The translations under genes and the position numbers were made by a program. Shown piece by piece: positions 31,995-39,330 of a stretch of DNA of 64,000 bases. The stretch spans positions 1 to 64,000 of the forward strand of contig NZ_JOFT01000014.1 in the NCBI RefSeq assembly GCF_000725805.1, given 5' to 3'. The first letter of the stretch is position 1. Every line of letters starts with the position of its first letter. The notes beneath the pieces are model-generated. The model searched no databases. It was not told the origin of the DNA and saw nothing but the letters and a program-made list of their open reading frames with translations. The stretch is from Streptomyces xanthophaeus. Its GTDB lineage: Bacteria; Actinomycetota; Actinomycetes; Streptomycetales; Streptomycetaceae.

Positions 31995-33797
31995 GTGGCC
32001 GACGAAGCGTTCAGCATCGACAAGCGACCGCTGCGCGACCTGTTGCAGCAGGTCGGGGACGGCCGGGCGCAGCTGCCCGAGTTCCAGCGCGGCTGGGTGT
32101 GGCCGCACCCGAACATCGCGAGTCTGCTGGCTTCGATATCCCTCGGCTATCCCCTCGGCACCCTGATGACGCTGCGCGCCGGCGGCGACGTCCGCTTCAA
32201 GTACCGGCCGATCGAAGGGGCCACGCCCCCGCCCGGGCGGGAGCCCGAGTCCCTGGTCCTCGACGGCCAGCAGCGGCTGACCTCGCTCTTCCAGGCGCTC
32301 AAGCTCGACCGCGCCGTCGTCACCCAGGACCTGCGCAAGCAGCCGGTGTCCGGCTGGTTCTACGTCGACATGGCCAAGGTCCTGGACGGGTACACCGACC
32401 GCGAGGACGCGATCCGCTTCCTGCCCGCCACCCGCAAGGTGGTGAACTTCCGCGGCGAGGTCCTCGAAGACCTCTCGACGCGGGAGAAGGAGTACGAGGC
32501 CCTGCTCTTCCCCCTCAACTCCGTCCTGGACTCCGACGACTGGGAGGACGGCTTCGAGGAGTACTGGGAGGACGACAGGCCCAAGCGCCGCCTGTGGAAG
32601 GACTTCGACAAGGCCTTCATCAAGCCGTTCATCCTCTACCACGTGCCCGTCATCGAGCTCGGCAAGGCGACCGAGCGCGAGGCCGTCTGCCAGGTCTTCG
32701 AGAAGGTCAACACCGGCGGCGTGACCCTCACCGTGTTCGAGCTGCTCACCGCCACCTACGCCGCGGACGAGTTCGACCTGCGCGACCACTGGGAACGGGA
32801 GTGCCGCGCCGCCTGGCAGGCCCCCGAGTACCGCATCCTGCGCGAGGTCTCCAACACCGACTTCCTCCAGGCCGTCACGCTGCTGGCGACCTACCGGCGC
32901 AGCGTCGCCGAGGCCGCCCGCGGCACCGAGGAGGACCGCCTCCCCCGGGTCGGCTGCAAGCGCAAGGACATGCTCGCCCTCTCCCTGGAGGACTACAGGC
33001 AGCACGCACCGGGCGTCATCGAGGGGTTCAAGAAGGCGGCGAAGTTCCTGCACCAGCAGTACTTCTTCGACACGAAGTTCCTCCCCTACGGCACCCAGCT
33101 GATCCCGCTCGCCGCCATCCTGGCCGCGACCGGGGACGCCGCGGAACCCGCCGGCGCCCAGCGCAAGCTCGCCCGCTGGTACTGGTGCGGGGTCTTCGGC
33201 GAGCTGTACGGAGGCTCCACGGAGACCCGGTTCAGCCAGGACCTGCACGACGTCGTGCAGTGGATCCGCGGCGCGGAGCAGGAGCCGCGCACGGTCACGG
33301 CCGCCCAGTTCGCCCCGGGCCGGCTGCTGACGCTGCGCACCCGCCAGAGCGCCGCCTACAAGGGGATCTACGCGCTGCTGCTCAAGGCCGGGGCGGCCGA
33401 CTGGCGGACGGGCGAGCCGGTGAAGGTGACCGACTACTTCGACGAGGCCGTCGACATCCACCACGTCTTCCCCAAGGCGTGGTGCGAGCAGAACGGGCAC
33501 CGGCCGGAGATCTACAACTCCATCGTCAACAAGACCCCGTTGACCGCCCGGACCAACCGGATCATCGGGAGCCTCGCCCCGTCCGCGTACCTGTCCCGGC
33601 TGGCCAAGAGCGCCGAGAGCACCGACGAGGTCCTGGACGGGCACGTCCTGACCCACCTGGCGAGCTCGGAGCTGATGCGGGCCGACGACTTCGCCGGCTT
33701 CTTCGCGGCCCGCAAGAGCGCGCTGCTCGCCGGCATCGAGGCGGAGATGGGCAAGCCGCTCCTCGCCGCGCGGGAGGAGACGGCCGCGGCCCTGTGA
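31995..33797 (+). CDS. DUF262-HNH endonuclease-like protein (GmrSD-type)
   Basis: GTG 31995 is chosen because GAAGGAG precedes it by five bases; ATG 31962 has no such site. 600 aa. The N-terminal DUF262 (ParB-like NTPase) has LPEFQRGWVWP and LVLDGQQRLTSLF (~87-99) with the DGQQR motif. A C-terminal HNH-type nuclease region has DIHHVFPKAWCE (~487-498) and an Asn-containing SIVNKTPLTARTNR. This single-chain arrangement resembles GmrSD-type modification-dependent restriction proteins. No other defence gene is adjacent. Anti-phage activity is inferred, not shown. Confidence 0.85.
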   Translation: MADEAFSIDKRPLRDLLQQVGDGRAQLPEFQRGWVWPHPNIASLLASISLGYPLGTLMTLRAGGDVRFKYRPIEGATPPPGREPESLVLDGQQRLTSLFQALKLDRAVVTQDLRKQPVSGWFYVDMAKVLDGYTDREDAIRFLPATRKVVNFRGEVLEDLSTREKEYEALLFPLNSVLDSDDWEDGFEEYWEDDRPKRRLWKDFDKAFIKPFILYHVPVIELGKATEREAVCQVFEKVNTGGVTLTVFELLTATYAADEFDLRDHWERECRAAWQAPEYRILREVSNTDFLQAVTLLATYRRSVAEAARGTEEDRLPRVGCKRKDMLALSLEDYRQHAPGVIEGFKKAAKFLHQQYFFDTKFLPYGTQLIPLAAILAATGDAAEPAGAQRKLARWYWCGVFGELYGGSTETRFSQDLHDVVQWIRGAEQEPRTVTAAQFAPGRLLTLRTRQSAAYKGIYALLLKAGAADWRTGEPVKVTDYFDEAVDIHHVFPKAWCEQNGHRPEIYNSIVNKTPLTARTNRIIGSLAPSAYLSRLAKSAESTDEVLDGHVLTHLASSELMRADDFAGFFAARKSALLAGIEAEMGKPLLAAREETAAAL

Positions 33798-33831
33798 GCG
33801 GGTGCCCGGTGGGGCGTACCGCTCGCGGAGG

Positions 33832-35082
33832 TCATTTCATCTTCAGCACGTGGCCGGGGGCCAGAGCCGCCGAGATCCGTTCGGCCACGGTCTGGGCCGA
33901 ATTTCCCTCGGGGCTCTTCGGGCCCTTCGTCGTGCTGACCGCGATGGTGAGCCCGAGTTCGGGGAGGTAGGCCTGGAGGGCGGCGTAGCCGGAGAACGAC
34001 GGGTTCTGCAGGATCCAGCCGTCGACGACGATGACGCCGAGCCCGAAGTGCCGGGCCTGCGTGTTCTTCATGCAGACGCCCGCGGGGCAGTCCTCGGGGG
34101 TGCCCAGGCCGACCGTGCCGGGGTCCAGCTGGGTGCGGAACGCCTCGGGGGAGAGCAGTTCCCCGGTGCCCAGCGCGCGGGCGGAGCGGGCCAGGTCGCA
34201 GATGTCGGAGGTCAGCACGGCTCCGGGTGCGGTGGTCCACGAGGGGTTCCAGTAGCTGGACTCCTCGTAGGGGCCGCGCTCGGAGGTGAAGGCGTGCAGC
34301 GCGGGCGCGGGGATCTCCGGGGTGGCGCCGTTGCGGGTCTGGTCCAGGCCGAGGGGGCCCATGACGCGCGCCGTGAGCAGTTCGTCCAGCGGGAGGCCGC
34401 TGATCTTCTCCAGGGCGGCGCCCAGGATCTGGAAGTTGGCGTGGGAGTAGCTCCAGTTGGTGCCGGGCTCGTACAGGAGCGGATGGCTGGTGGAGATGCC
34501 GATGACCTCGGCCGGGGTCCAGTTGCGGAAGGGCGCGGCCTCGTACGCGGCGAGGAACTCCGGGTCGGTGACGTAGTCGCGCAGGCCCGAGGTGGAGGCG
34601 CCGAGCATGCGCAGGGTGATCTCGGAGGCGTGCGGGACGTCCGGGAGCCAGCGCGAGACCGGGTCGTCGAGGCCGGCCTTGCCCTCGTCGACCAGCTGGA
34701 GCAGGGCGGTCGTCATGTAGGCGATGCCCACCGATCCCGAGCGGAAGTGCATGGCCGGATCGGCGGGGACGCCCGTCATGGACGTGCCGAGGGCGCCGGT
34801 GACGACCTCCTCGGTACCGGAATCGACCCTGAGGACCACCGCGTTGAGGCCCAGTTCGCGCTGGGCCTTCCGGGCGATCTCCAGGACCTTTCCGGCCGTG
34901 CCTCCGTCCGGCCCCGGAGCGGGCTGCGGGGTGCTGACGCAGGCCTGCGGGGCCCGGTACGCGGCCGCCGGGGCGAGTACGGACGCCGGGGCGGGTGCGG
35001 GAGCCGCGGTGGCCGGCCCGGCCGGGAGGGCGGTGGCCGTCAGAGCGGCGATGCACAGCAACACCGTACGGTTCAGCCTCAT
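33832..35082 (-). CDS. Secreted beta-lactamase/esterase-fold protein lacking SxxK lysine
   Basis: 416 aa from ATG 35082. A Sec signal peptide (MRLNRTVLLCIAALTATALP, cleavage near AAPAPAP ~27) leads to a class C beta-lactamase/DD-peptidase fold: FRSGSVGIAYMTTALLQL, LTLRMLGASTSGL, EPGTNWSYSHANFQILG and GHVL near the end. The expected SxxK (SVTK) is SVGI at 117-120 and the YxN is Tyr212-Ser-His214. The nucleophile serine remains but the general-base lysine does not. It may be an altered esterase or a peptidoglycan-binding pseudoenzyme. Confidence 0.85.
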   Translation of the reverse strand: MRLNRTVLLCIAALTATALPAGPATAAPAPAPASVLAPAAAYRAPQACVSTPQPAPGPDGGTAGKVLEIARKAQRELGLNAVVLRVDSGTEEVVTGALGTSMTGVPADPAMHFRSGSVGIAYMTTALLQLVDEGKAGLDDPVSRWLPDVPHASEITLRMLGASTSGLRDYVTDPEFLAAYEAAPFRNWTPAEVIGISTSHPLLYEPGTNWSYSHANFQILGAALEKISGLPLDELLTARVMGPLGLDQTRNGATPEIPAPALHAFTSERGPYEESSYWNPSWTTAPGAVLTSDICDLARSARALGTGELLSPEAFRTQLDPGTVGLGTPEDCPAGVCMKNTQARHFGLGVIVVDGWILQNPSFSGYAALQAYLPELGLTIAVSTTKGPKSPEGNSAQTVAERISAALAPGHVLKMK

Positions 35083-35127
35083 ATGGCCCAGTATGAGCAC
35101 ACCTACGGCACCCCGCCCGCCCGGGCA

Positions 35128-35166
35128 CCGCGAAGGCCCCGCCAGGGAGGGGCGGGGCCTTCGCGG
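35128..35166 (-). terminator. Hairpin terminator
   Basis: CCGCGAAGGCCCCGCC (35128-35143) pairs with GGCGGGGCCTTCGCGG (35151-35166), loop AGGGAGG. Terminates the SHOCT gene transcript on the minus strand before the serine-hydrolase promoter. Confidence 0.85.
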
Positions 35167-35200
35167 AGAGTTGCCGTGCACGGAGTCCCGGCGCGGGGAT

Positions 35201-35590
35201 TCAGGCGAGGATCTTCGCCTTGGCCCGGTCGAATTCCTCCTGGGTGATATCACCCTTGTCCTTCAGCGCGGAAAGCTTGTGCAGCTCGTCCACCGAACTG
35301 CCGCCAGATCCCGCCGCCTTCTGCACGTATTGCTTGAAGGCGTCCTCGTTCTCCCTGATCTGCTTCGCCTCCCGCTGGCTCATGCTCTTGCCGCGGGCGA
35401 TGAGATAGATCAGGACACCGATGTACGGCAGCAGCAGGACCAGGATGAGCCATCCCGCCTTCGCCCACCCTCCGAGGCCGTGGTCACGGAAGATGTCCGT
35501 CACGACCTTGAAGAGGAGGAAGAACCACATCACCCACAGGAAGAGCCACAACATCGTCCAGAAGAGGTTGAGGAGGGGATAATCGTCCAT
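35201..35590 (-). CDS. PLDc_N/SHOCT-domain membrane protein
   Basis: 129 aa. Two membrane helices (FWTMLWLFLWVMWFFLLFKV and AGWLILVLLLPYIGVLIYLI) of the phospholipase-D-nuclease-N-terminal type are followed by a coiled-coil and a C-terminal SHOCT motif (ELHKLSALKDKGDITQEEF). SHOCT is an oligomerisation or targeting motif. The lower-GC codons in the first third are unlike its neighbours. Function unknown; single gene with its own terminator. Confidence 0.85.
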   Translation of the reverse strand: MDDYPLLNLFWTMLWLFLWVMWFFLLFKVVTDIFRDHGLGGWAKAGWLILVLLLPYIGVLIYLIARGKSMSQREAKQIRENEDAFKQYVQKAAGSGGSSVDELHKLSALKDKGDITQEEFDRAKAKILA

Positions 35591-35738
35591 GCTCGACTCC
35601 GTTCAGGCAGGCGTTACTCCATTCATACAGCCGGTGTTGGGTGTCCGCATTCCGAGCGAATGGTGAACGAATGCCGGACGTACCCGTCCGGCCCGGCCTC
35701 CGGTCGCGCGAAGCGTTCCGCCACCTTCTCCTGAAGCC

Positions 35739-36296
35739 ATGGACCGGGAACGCACGCGGGCAGTCCGGCGCAGCCGTCGGCTGTTCGCCGTGTGCCTGCT
35801 CCGCTCGACCCTCTCGGCCGCCCTGCTCACCGCGCTCTACTACCTGGCGCCCCTGGACGGCGGGTTCGGCGTCTTCACCGTCGTCCTTCTGGTGCTCGGG
35901 CTCCTCGTGTTCGGCGGGGTGGTCGCCCTCCAGGCCAGCGCCATCACCCGTGCGGAGCATCCGCGGCTGCGCGCCGTCGAGGCGCTCTCCACCGCCGTCC
36001 CGCTGTTCCTGGTGCTCTTCGCCTCGACGTACTTCCTGCTCTCCGCGCAGACTCCGCAGTCCTTCCAGGAACCCCTGAGCCGGACCGACGCCCTGTACTT
36101 CACGGTCACGGTGTTCGCGACCGTCGGGTTCGGGGACATCTCCCCCCTCACGGAGGTCGGACGCGTGCTGGTCACCGTGCAGATGGCCGCCGACCTGATC
36201 GTCGTGGGCGTGATCGCCAAGGCCCTCTTCGGCGCGGTCAGGATCGGGATGCGCCGGCGCGGGGACCCGTACGCACCGCCGGAGGACGAGCCGTGA
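35739..36296 (+). CDS. Two-pore-helix potassium channel family protein
   Basis: 185 aa with four membrane helices (two N-terminal, then an outer and an inner pore helix). The selectivity filter TVGFGD is at 128-133 after LYFTVTVFA, so K+ selectivity is expected. There is no RCK/TrkA domain. The end overlaps the CLC gene (GTGA at 36293), coupling K+ and anion transport. Confidence 0.9.
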   Translation: MDRERTRAVRRSRRLFAVCLLRSTLSAALLTALYYLAPLDGGFGVFTVVLLVLGLLVFGGVVALQASAITRAEHPRLRAVEALSTAVPLFLVLFASTYFLLSAQTPQSFQEPLSRTDALYFTVTVFATVGFGDISPLTEVGRVLVTVQMAADLIVVGVIAKALFGAVRIGMRRRGDPYAPPEDEP

Positions 36297-37633
36297 ACGG
36301 CCGCGGCGGCGCGGCCGGGCCGAAAGAGGCGGTCGTCCTGCGGGACGTGCTGCGCAGCCCCGGCTACCTCAAGGTGCTCGTCTTCAGCGCCCTGATCGGC
36401 ATCCCGGTGTCCCTCGCCGCCTTCTGGTTCCTCGTCGCACTGCGCGAACTGCAGCACCTCCTGTGGGCCGACCTCCCCGAGTCCCTGGGCTGGGACGCCC
36501 CGCCGTGGTGGTGGCCGCTGCCGCTGCTGCTCGTCGCCGGGACCGTCGTCGGCCTGGTCGTCACGCACCTGCCCGGCGCGGGCGGCCACGTCCCGGCCGC
36601 CGGGCTGAACGCGGGAGGCACCTCGCCCGCCTACCTGCCCGGCGTCGTCCTGGCGGCGCTCGCCGCCCTGCCGCTGGGCGCGGTCCTGGGTCCGGAGGCC
36701 CCGCTGATCGCCCTGGGCGGCGGCCTGGCCCTGCTGTTCCGCAATCTCGCGCGGCTGCCGTCGACCCCGGTGAGCACCGCGCTGCTGGGCGCGGCCGGAG
36801 CCGCCGCCGCGATCGCCGCCATCTTCGGCAACCCGCTGATCGCGGCCGTGCTGCTGATCGAGGTGGCGGGCGTGGGCGGGCCGCAGCTGTTCGCTGTGAT
36901 GGTGCCGTCGCTGCTGTCCAGCGGCATCGGGGCCCTGGTGTTCACCGGCCTCGGGCGCTGGACCGGGCTGTCGACGGGGGACCTGGCCTTCGGTTCGGCC
37001 CTCCCGGACCCCCGCCTGGACATCGGGGACGTGCTCTGGACGCTGGTCATCGCCGTGGTGCTCGCCCTGGTCCTGCACCCCGTCCTGGCCTGGGCCCGGG
37101 CGATCGCCCGGTACGTCGCGGCGCGGCCCTTCGTACGGACCGTGCAGGGCGCCCTCGGCGCCGCGGTCTGCGCCGCCCTCTACGCGCTGATCACCGGGCG
37201 CTCGCCCGAGGACGTCGCGTCCTCCGGACAGGGCGCGATCGGCGCACTGGCCACCGATCCGCACGCCTGGGGCATCGGGGCGCTGATCGCCGTCCTGCTG
37301 TTCAAGGGCGCCGCCTACGCCATCTGCCTGGGCAGCCTGCGCGGTGGCCCGGTCTTCCCCGTGCTCTTCCTCGGGGCTGCGGCCGGCGTCCTGCTGTCGC
37401 CGCTGCCGGGGCTGGGCGTCGTACCCGGGTTCGCGGCGGGCATGGCCGCGGCGCTGGCCGCCGTGATGCGGCTGCCGGTGAGCAGCGTGGTGCTCGTGAC
37501 CATGGTCCTCGGCAGCTCGGGCATGATGCCCGTCGTGATCCTGGCGGCCATGGTGTCCTTCGTGGTCAGCGAACTGCTGCCGACCGGGCGCACGGCGAGG
37601 TCCGCGGACGTGACCGCGGCCGGGGCTGCGTAG
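36293..37633 (+). CDS. CLC-family chloride channel or H+/Cl- exchanger
   Basis: 446 aa, GTG start overlapping the K+ channel stop. About ten helices in the CLC pattern. Motifs: GAGGHVPAAG (95-104, in place of GSGIPE), GPEAPLIALGGG (133-144) with the gating-type glutamate, and GGPVFPVLFLGAAAG in place of GSGIFAP. The glutamate suggests exchanger activity. Translational coupling to the K+ channel suggests charge-balanced ion movement, for pH or osmotic control. Confidence 0.9.
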   Translation: MNGRGGAAGPKEAVVLRDVLRSPGYLKVLVFSALIGIPVSLAAFWFLVALRELQHLLWADLPESLGWDAPPWWWPLPLLLVAGTVVGLVVTHLPGAGGHVPAAGLNAGGTSPAYLPGVVLAALAALPLGAVLGPEAPLIALGGGLALLFRNLARLPSTPVSTALLGAAGAAAAIAAIFGNPLIAAVLLIEVAGVGGPQLFAVMVPSLLSSGIGALVFTGLGRWTGLSTGDLAFGSALPDPRLDIGDVLWTLVIAVVLALVLHPVLAWARAIARYVAARPFVRTVQGALGAAVCAALYALITGRSPEDVASSGQGAIGALATDPHAWGIGALIAVLLFKGAAYAICLGSLRGGPVFPVLFLGAAAGVLLSPLPGLGVVPGFAAGMAAALAAVMRLPVSSVVLVTMVLGSSGMMPVVILAAMVSFVVSELLPTGRTARSADVTAAGAA

Positions 37634-37641
37634 CCCCGGCC
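37618..37641. terminator. Hairpin terminator overlapping the CLC stop codon
   Basis: GGCCGGGGCT (37618-37627) and AGCCCCGGCC (37632-37641) form a perfect 10-bp stem with a 4-nt loop that contains the start of the TAG stop. It lies between convergent genes. Confidence 0.8.
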
Positions 37642-37660
37642 GCCGGATGGGTGTCGTCCG

Positions 37661-38089
37661 TCAGCACTTCAGGCCGACGGAGGCCGCGGCCGTCGTCACG
37701 TCGAGCTTCTGGATCTGCGGCTGGAGCTTGGTGAGCGCCTCCTGGCCGGTCGTGTCGCCCGGCAGGTCCTCGTAGCCCTTCTTGAGGTCCTCGGCCGCCG
37801 CCTTGACCGCGTCCTTCTCGGCCTGCTTCAGCTTGGTCAGGTTGTCCTTGAGGCCTTCCCAGTCGCTCTGGACGGCGTCGTAGGCCTCCTTGATCTGGTC
37901 CTTGGTGGCCGTGGCCGGGTCGAGGGCCTTCAGCTTGGCGTTGTCGGCCTTGAGCTCGCCGAGGTCGGTGCAGACGTCGGCTGCGGCCTCGGTGGCCTCC
38001 TCGGCGGGCGAAGAACTGTCGTCGGAGCATGCCGAGAGACCGAACACCGCGCTGATGCACAGCACACCGATCACGGGGAGTCGCTTCAT
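37661..38089 (-). CDS. Lipoprotein with helical acidic domain
   Basis: 142 aa from ATG 38089. Signal peptide MKRLPVIGVLCISAVFGLSAC with lipobox LSAC (Cys21), then a Ser/Glu-rich linker and an all-alpha Lys/Asp/Leu region (LKADNAKLKALDPATATKD, then IKEAYDAVQSDWEGL) that could form a helical bundle. Exported and lipid-anchored. Similar small helical lipoproteins are frequent in Streptomyces; no function is known. Confidence 0.82.
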   Translation of the reverse strand: MKRLPVIGVLCISAVFGLSACSDDSSSPAEEATEAAADVCTDLGELKADNAKLKALDPATATKDQIKEAYDAVQSDWEGLKDNLTKLKQAEKDAVKAAAEDLKKGYEDLPGDTTGQEALTKLQPQIQKLDVTTAAASVGLKC

Positions 38090-38425
38090 GGAGGGGGCCT
38101 TCCTCGACGGGAGACAACGGGAGGGAACTGATGTGCGGGACCTTTCGGACACACGCGACAAAATATGCATACCCGACTGGGCCGCGCATGCGCTCTGCCG
38201 TACGGAGGGGAGCCGGTTCTCACCCGTACGGCCGAACGGCCGGCCAGGGCCGGTGCGCCGGCCGGGTCGCGACCCGACGAGGACGTCGTTTTCCGGCGCC
38301 ATTCATATGAATTTCTGACGTACATACGTGCTGCTGCGCGTGCAGAATTGAGGCCGGCAGGCCGAAAAATGTCAGGGCTCGCCGACTCCCCGCGACGAAA
38401 AATTTCCCCGTCAGGAGCCTCCCCC

Positions 38426-38602
38426 CGTGCTACTGTGATCTCAGTTGCAGTTGTGGTTCCCAAAAAACTTACAAGTGCTCTCACCAGATTTTCGGTGAGC
38501 GCACTTTTTATTTTGCCGGTGCATTTCCGGGCGGGGCGACATCTCAGCGACTTCCGGACTCGCACAGTGCGATTCCGGGCAATGCCCCGAAGGAGAATTC
38601 AT
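38426..38602 (+). promoter_or_regulatory. Cold-shock gene leader 2 (conserved promoter/5' UTR element)
   Basis: The 513-bp gap 38090-38602 has no gene. From 38426 a 38-nt block matches leader 1 (28713-28751) except for one missing C. It then contains a terminator-like hairpin (38473-38514), GCATTTCCGG, a CGCACAGTGCG dyad and TGCCCCGAAGGAG before the ATG, in the same order as leader 1. Upstream (38090-38425) is AT-richer with no recognised element. Confidence 0.78.
38473..38514 (+). terminator. Terminator/attenuator-like hairpin inside csp leader 2
   Basis: AAGTGC-T-CTCACC (38473-38485) pairs with GGTGAG-C-GCACTT (38494-38506): two 6-bp stems separated by one mismatch, 8-nt loop, followed directly by TTTATTTTG. 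This is a textbook intrinsic terminator, rare in high-GC Streptomyces, ~90 bases before the csp start codon. Regulated readthrough by temperature or Csp binding is inferred. Confidence 0.7.
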
Positions 38603-38806
38603 ATGGCATCTGGCACCGTGAAGTGGTTCAACGCGGAAAAGGGCTTCGGCTTCATCGAGCAGGAGGGTGGCGGCGCGGACGTGTTCGCCCACTACTCGAA
38701 CATCGCCTCTTCCGGCTTCCGTGAGCTTCAGGAAGGCCAGAAGGTCACCTTCGACGTGACGCAGGGCCAGAAGGGCCCGCAGGCCGAGAACATCGTTCCC
38801 GCCTGA
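38603..38806 (+). CDS. Cold-shock protein (CspA family), copy 2
   Basis: 67 aa, cold-shock domain with KGFGFIEQ (RNP1) and DVFAHYSNI (RNP2). Differs from copy 1 at about ten positions. AAGGAG ribosome-binding site with an AT-rich spacer AATTCAT. An RNA chaperone by family. Its leader repeats that of copy 1, so both are probably under one regulatory signal although 9.7 kb apart. Confidence 0.97.
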   Translation: MASGTVKWFNAEKGFGFIEQEGGGADVFAHYSNIASSGFRELQEGQKVTFDVTQGQKGPQAENIVPA

Positions 38807-38824
38807 CGCCGACGCGTACCCCGG

Positions 38825-38859
38825 GCCGGGGCCCGCACCCACAGGGTGCGGGCCCCGGC
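38825..38859 (+). terminator. Hairpin terminator after csp copy 2
   Basis: GCCGGGGCCCGCACCC and GGGTGCGGGCCCCGGC form a perfect 16-bp stem with a 3-nt loop, 19 bases after the csp stop. Confidence 0.88.
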
Positions 38860-38909
38860 TCGTCGCGTTCCGGGCGCGCCCTCGCCCGCCCTTGCTAAAG
38901 TCACTGCCC

Positions 38910-39287
38910 ATGTCGATCCCTGACGACCTGCTCGTCGACATCGCCGCCATGGTCGAGTCGGAACAGACCAATCAGATGTCCCTGACCGTCGTGGTGCACG
39001 GCGCCGTGGTCACCGGCCGGCTGGCCCCCGAGAGCGTGTGGCGCCAGCGCGTGGCCGAAGTCCTCCAGGACTCCGACCAACTCGGCCCGTTCGCCGACAT
39101 CTTCATGGGCACCGCGCAGGGCGACCCCGCCCGGGCCGCCGCGGAACCACCCTCGCACCTGCACTTCCACGTCGCCCGGATCCTCCAGGGCACCCTGGGC
39201 ATCCCGGAGACCGGCGGGATGTACCGGATCGCCGTCAAGGACGTCAGCGCCTGGACGGTCGGGGACTTCAGCTACTCCGACAAGTAG
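38910..39287 (+). CDS. Small soluble protein, possibly GvpU-like
   Basis: 125 aa starting MSIPDDLLVDIAAMVESEQ. A beta-rich centre (MSLTVVVHGAVVTGRLAP) and SHLHFHVARILQG with a histidine cluster are seen. The pattern of a VVVHGAVVTG strand followed by a helix resembles gas-vesicle accessory protein GvpU, but no gas-vesicle genes are nearby, so I hold this loosely. There is no strong ribosome-binding site; CTAAAG lies ~14 bases upstream. Confidence 0.6.
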   Translation: MSIPDDLLVDIAAMVESEQTNQMSLTVVVHGAVVTGRLAPESVWRQRVAEVLQDSDQLGPFADIFMGTAQGDPARAAAEPPSHLHFHVARILQGTLGIPETGGMYRIAVKDVSAWTVGDFSYSDK

Positions 39288-39330
39288 CCCGCCCCGCCGG
39301 TCCGTCGGCCCGGCTCCGCACAATGACGGC

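Noticed and set aside
31704..33656. A 650-codon minus-strand open frame
   Set aside because: Mirror of the DUF262-HNH gene; Leu/Val/Gly-biased shadow translation.
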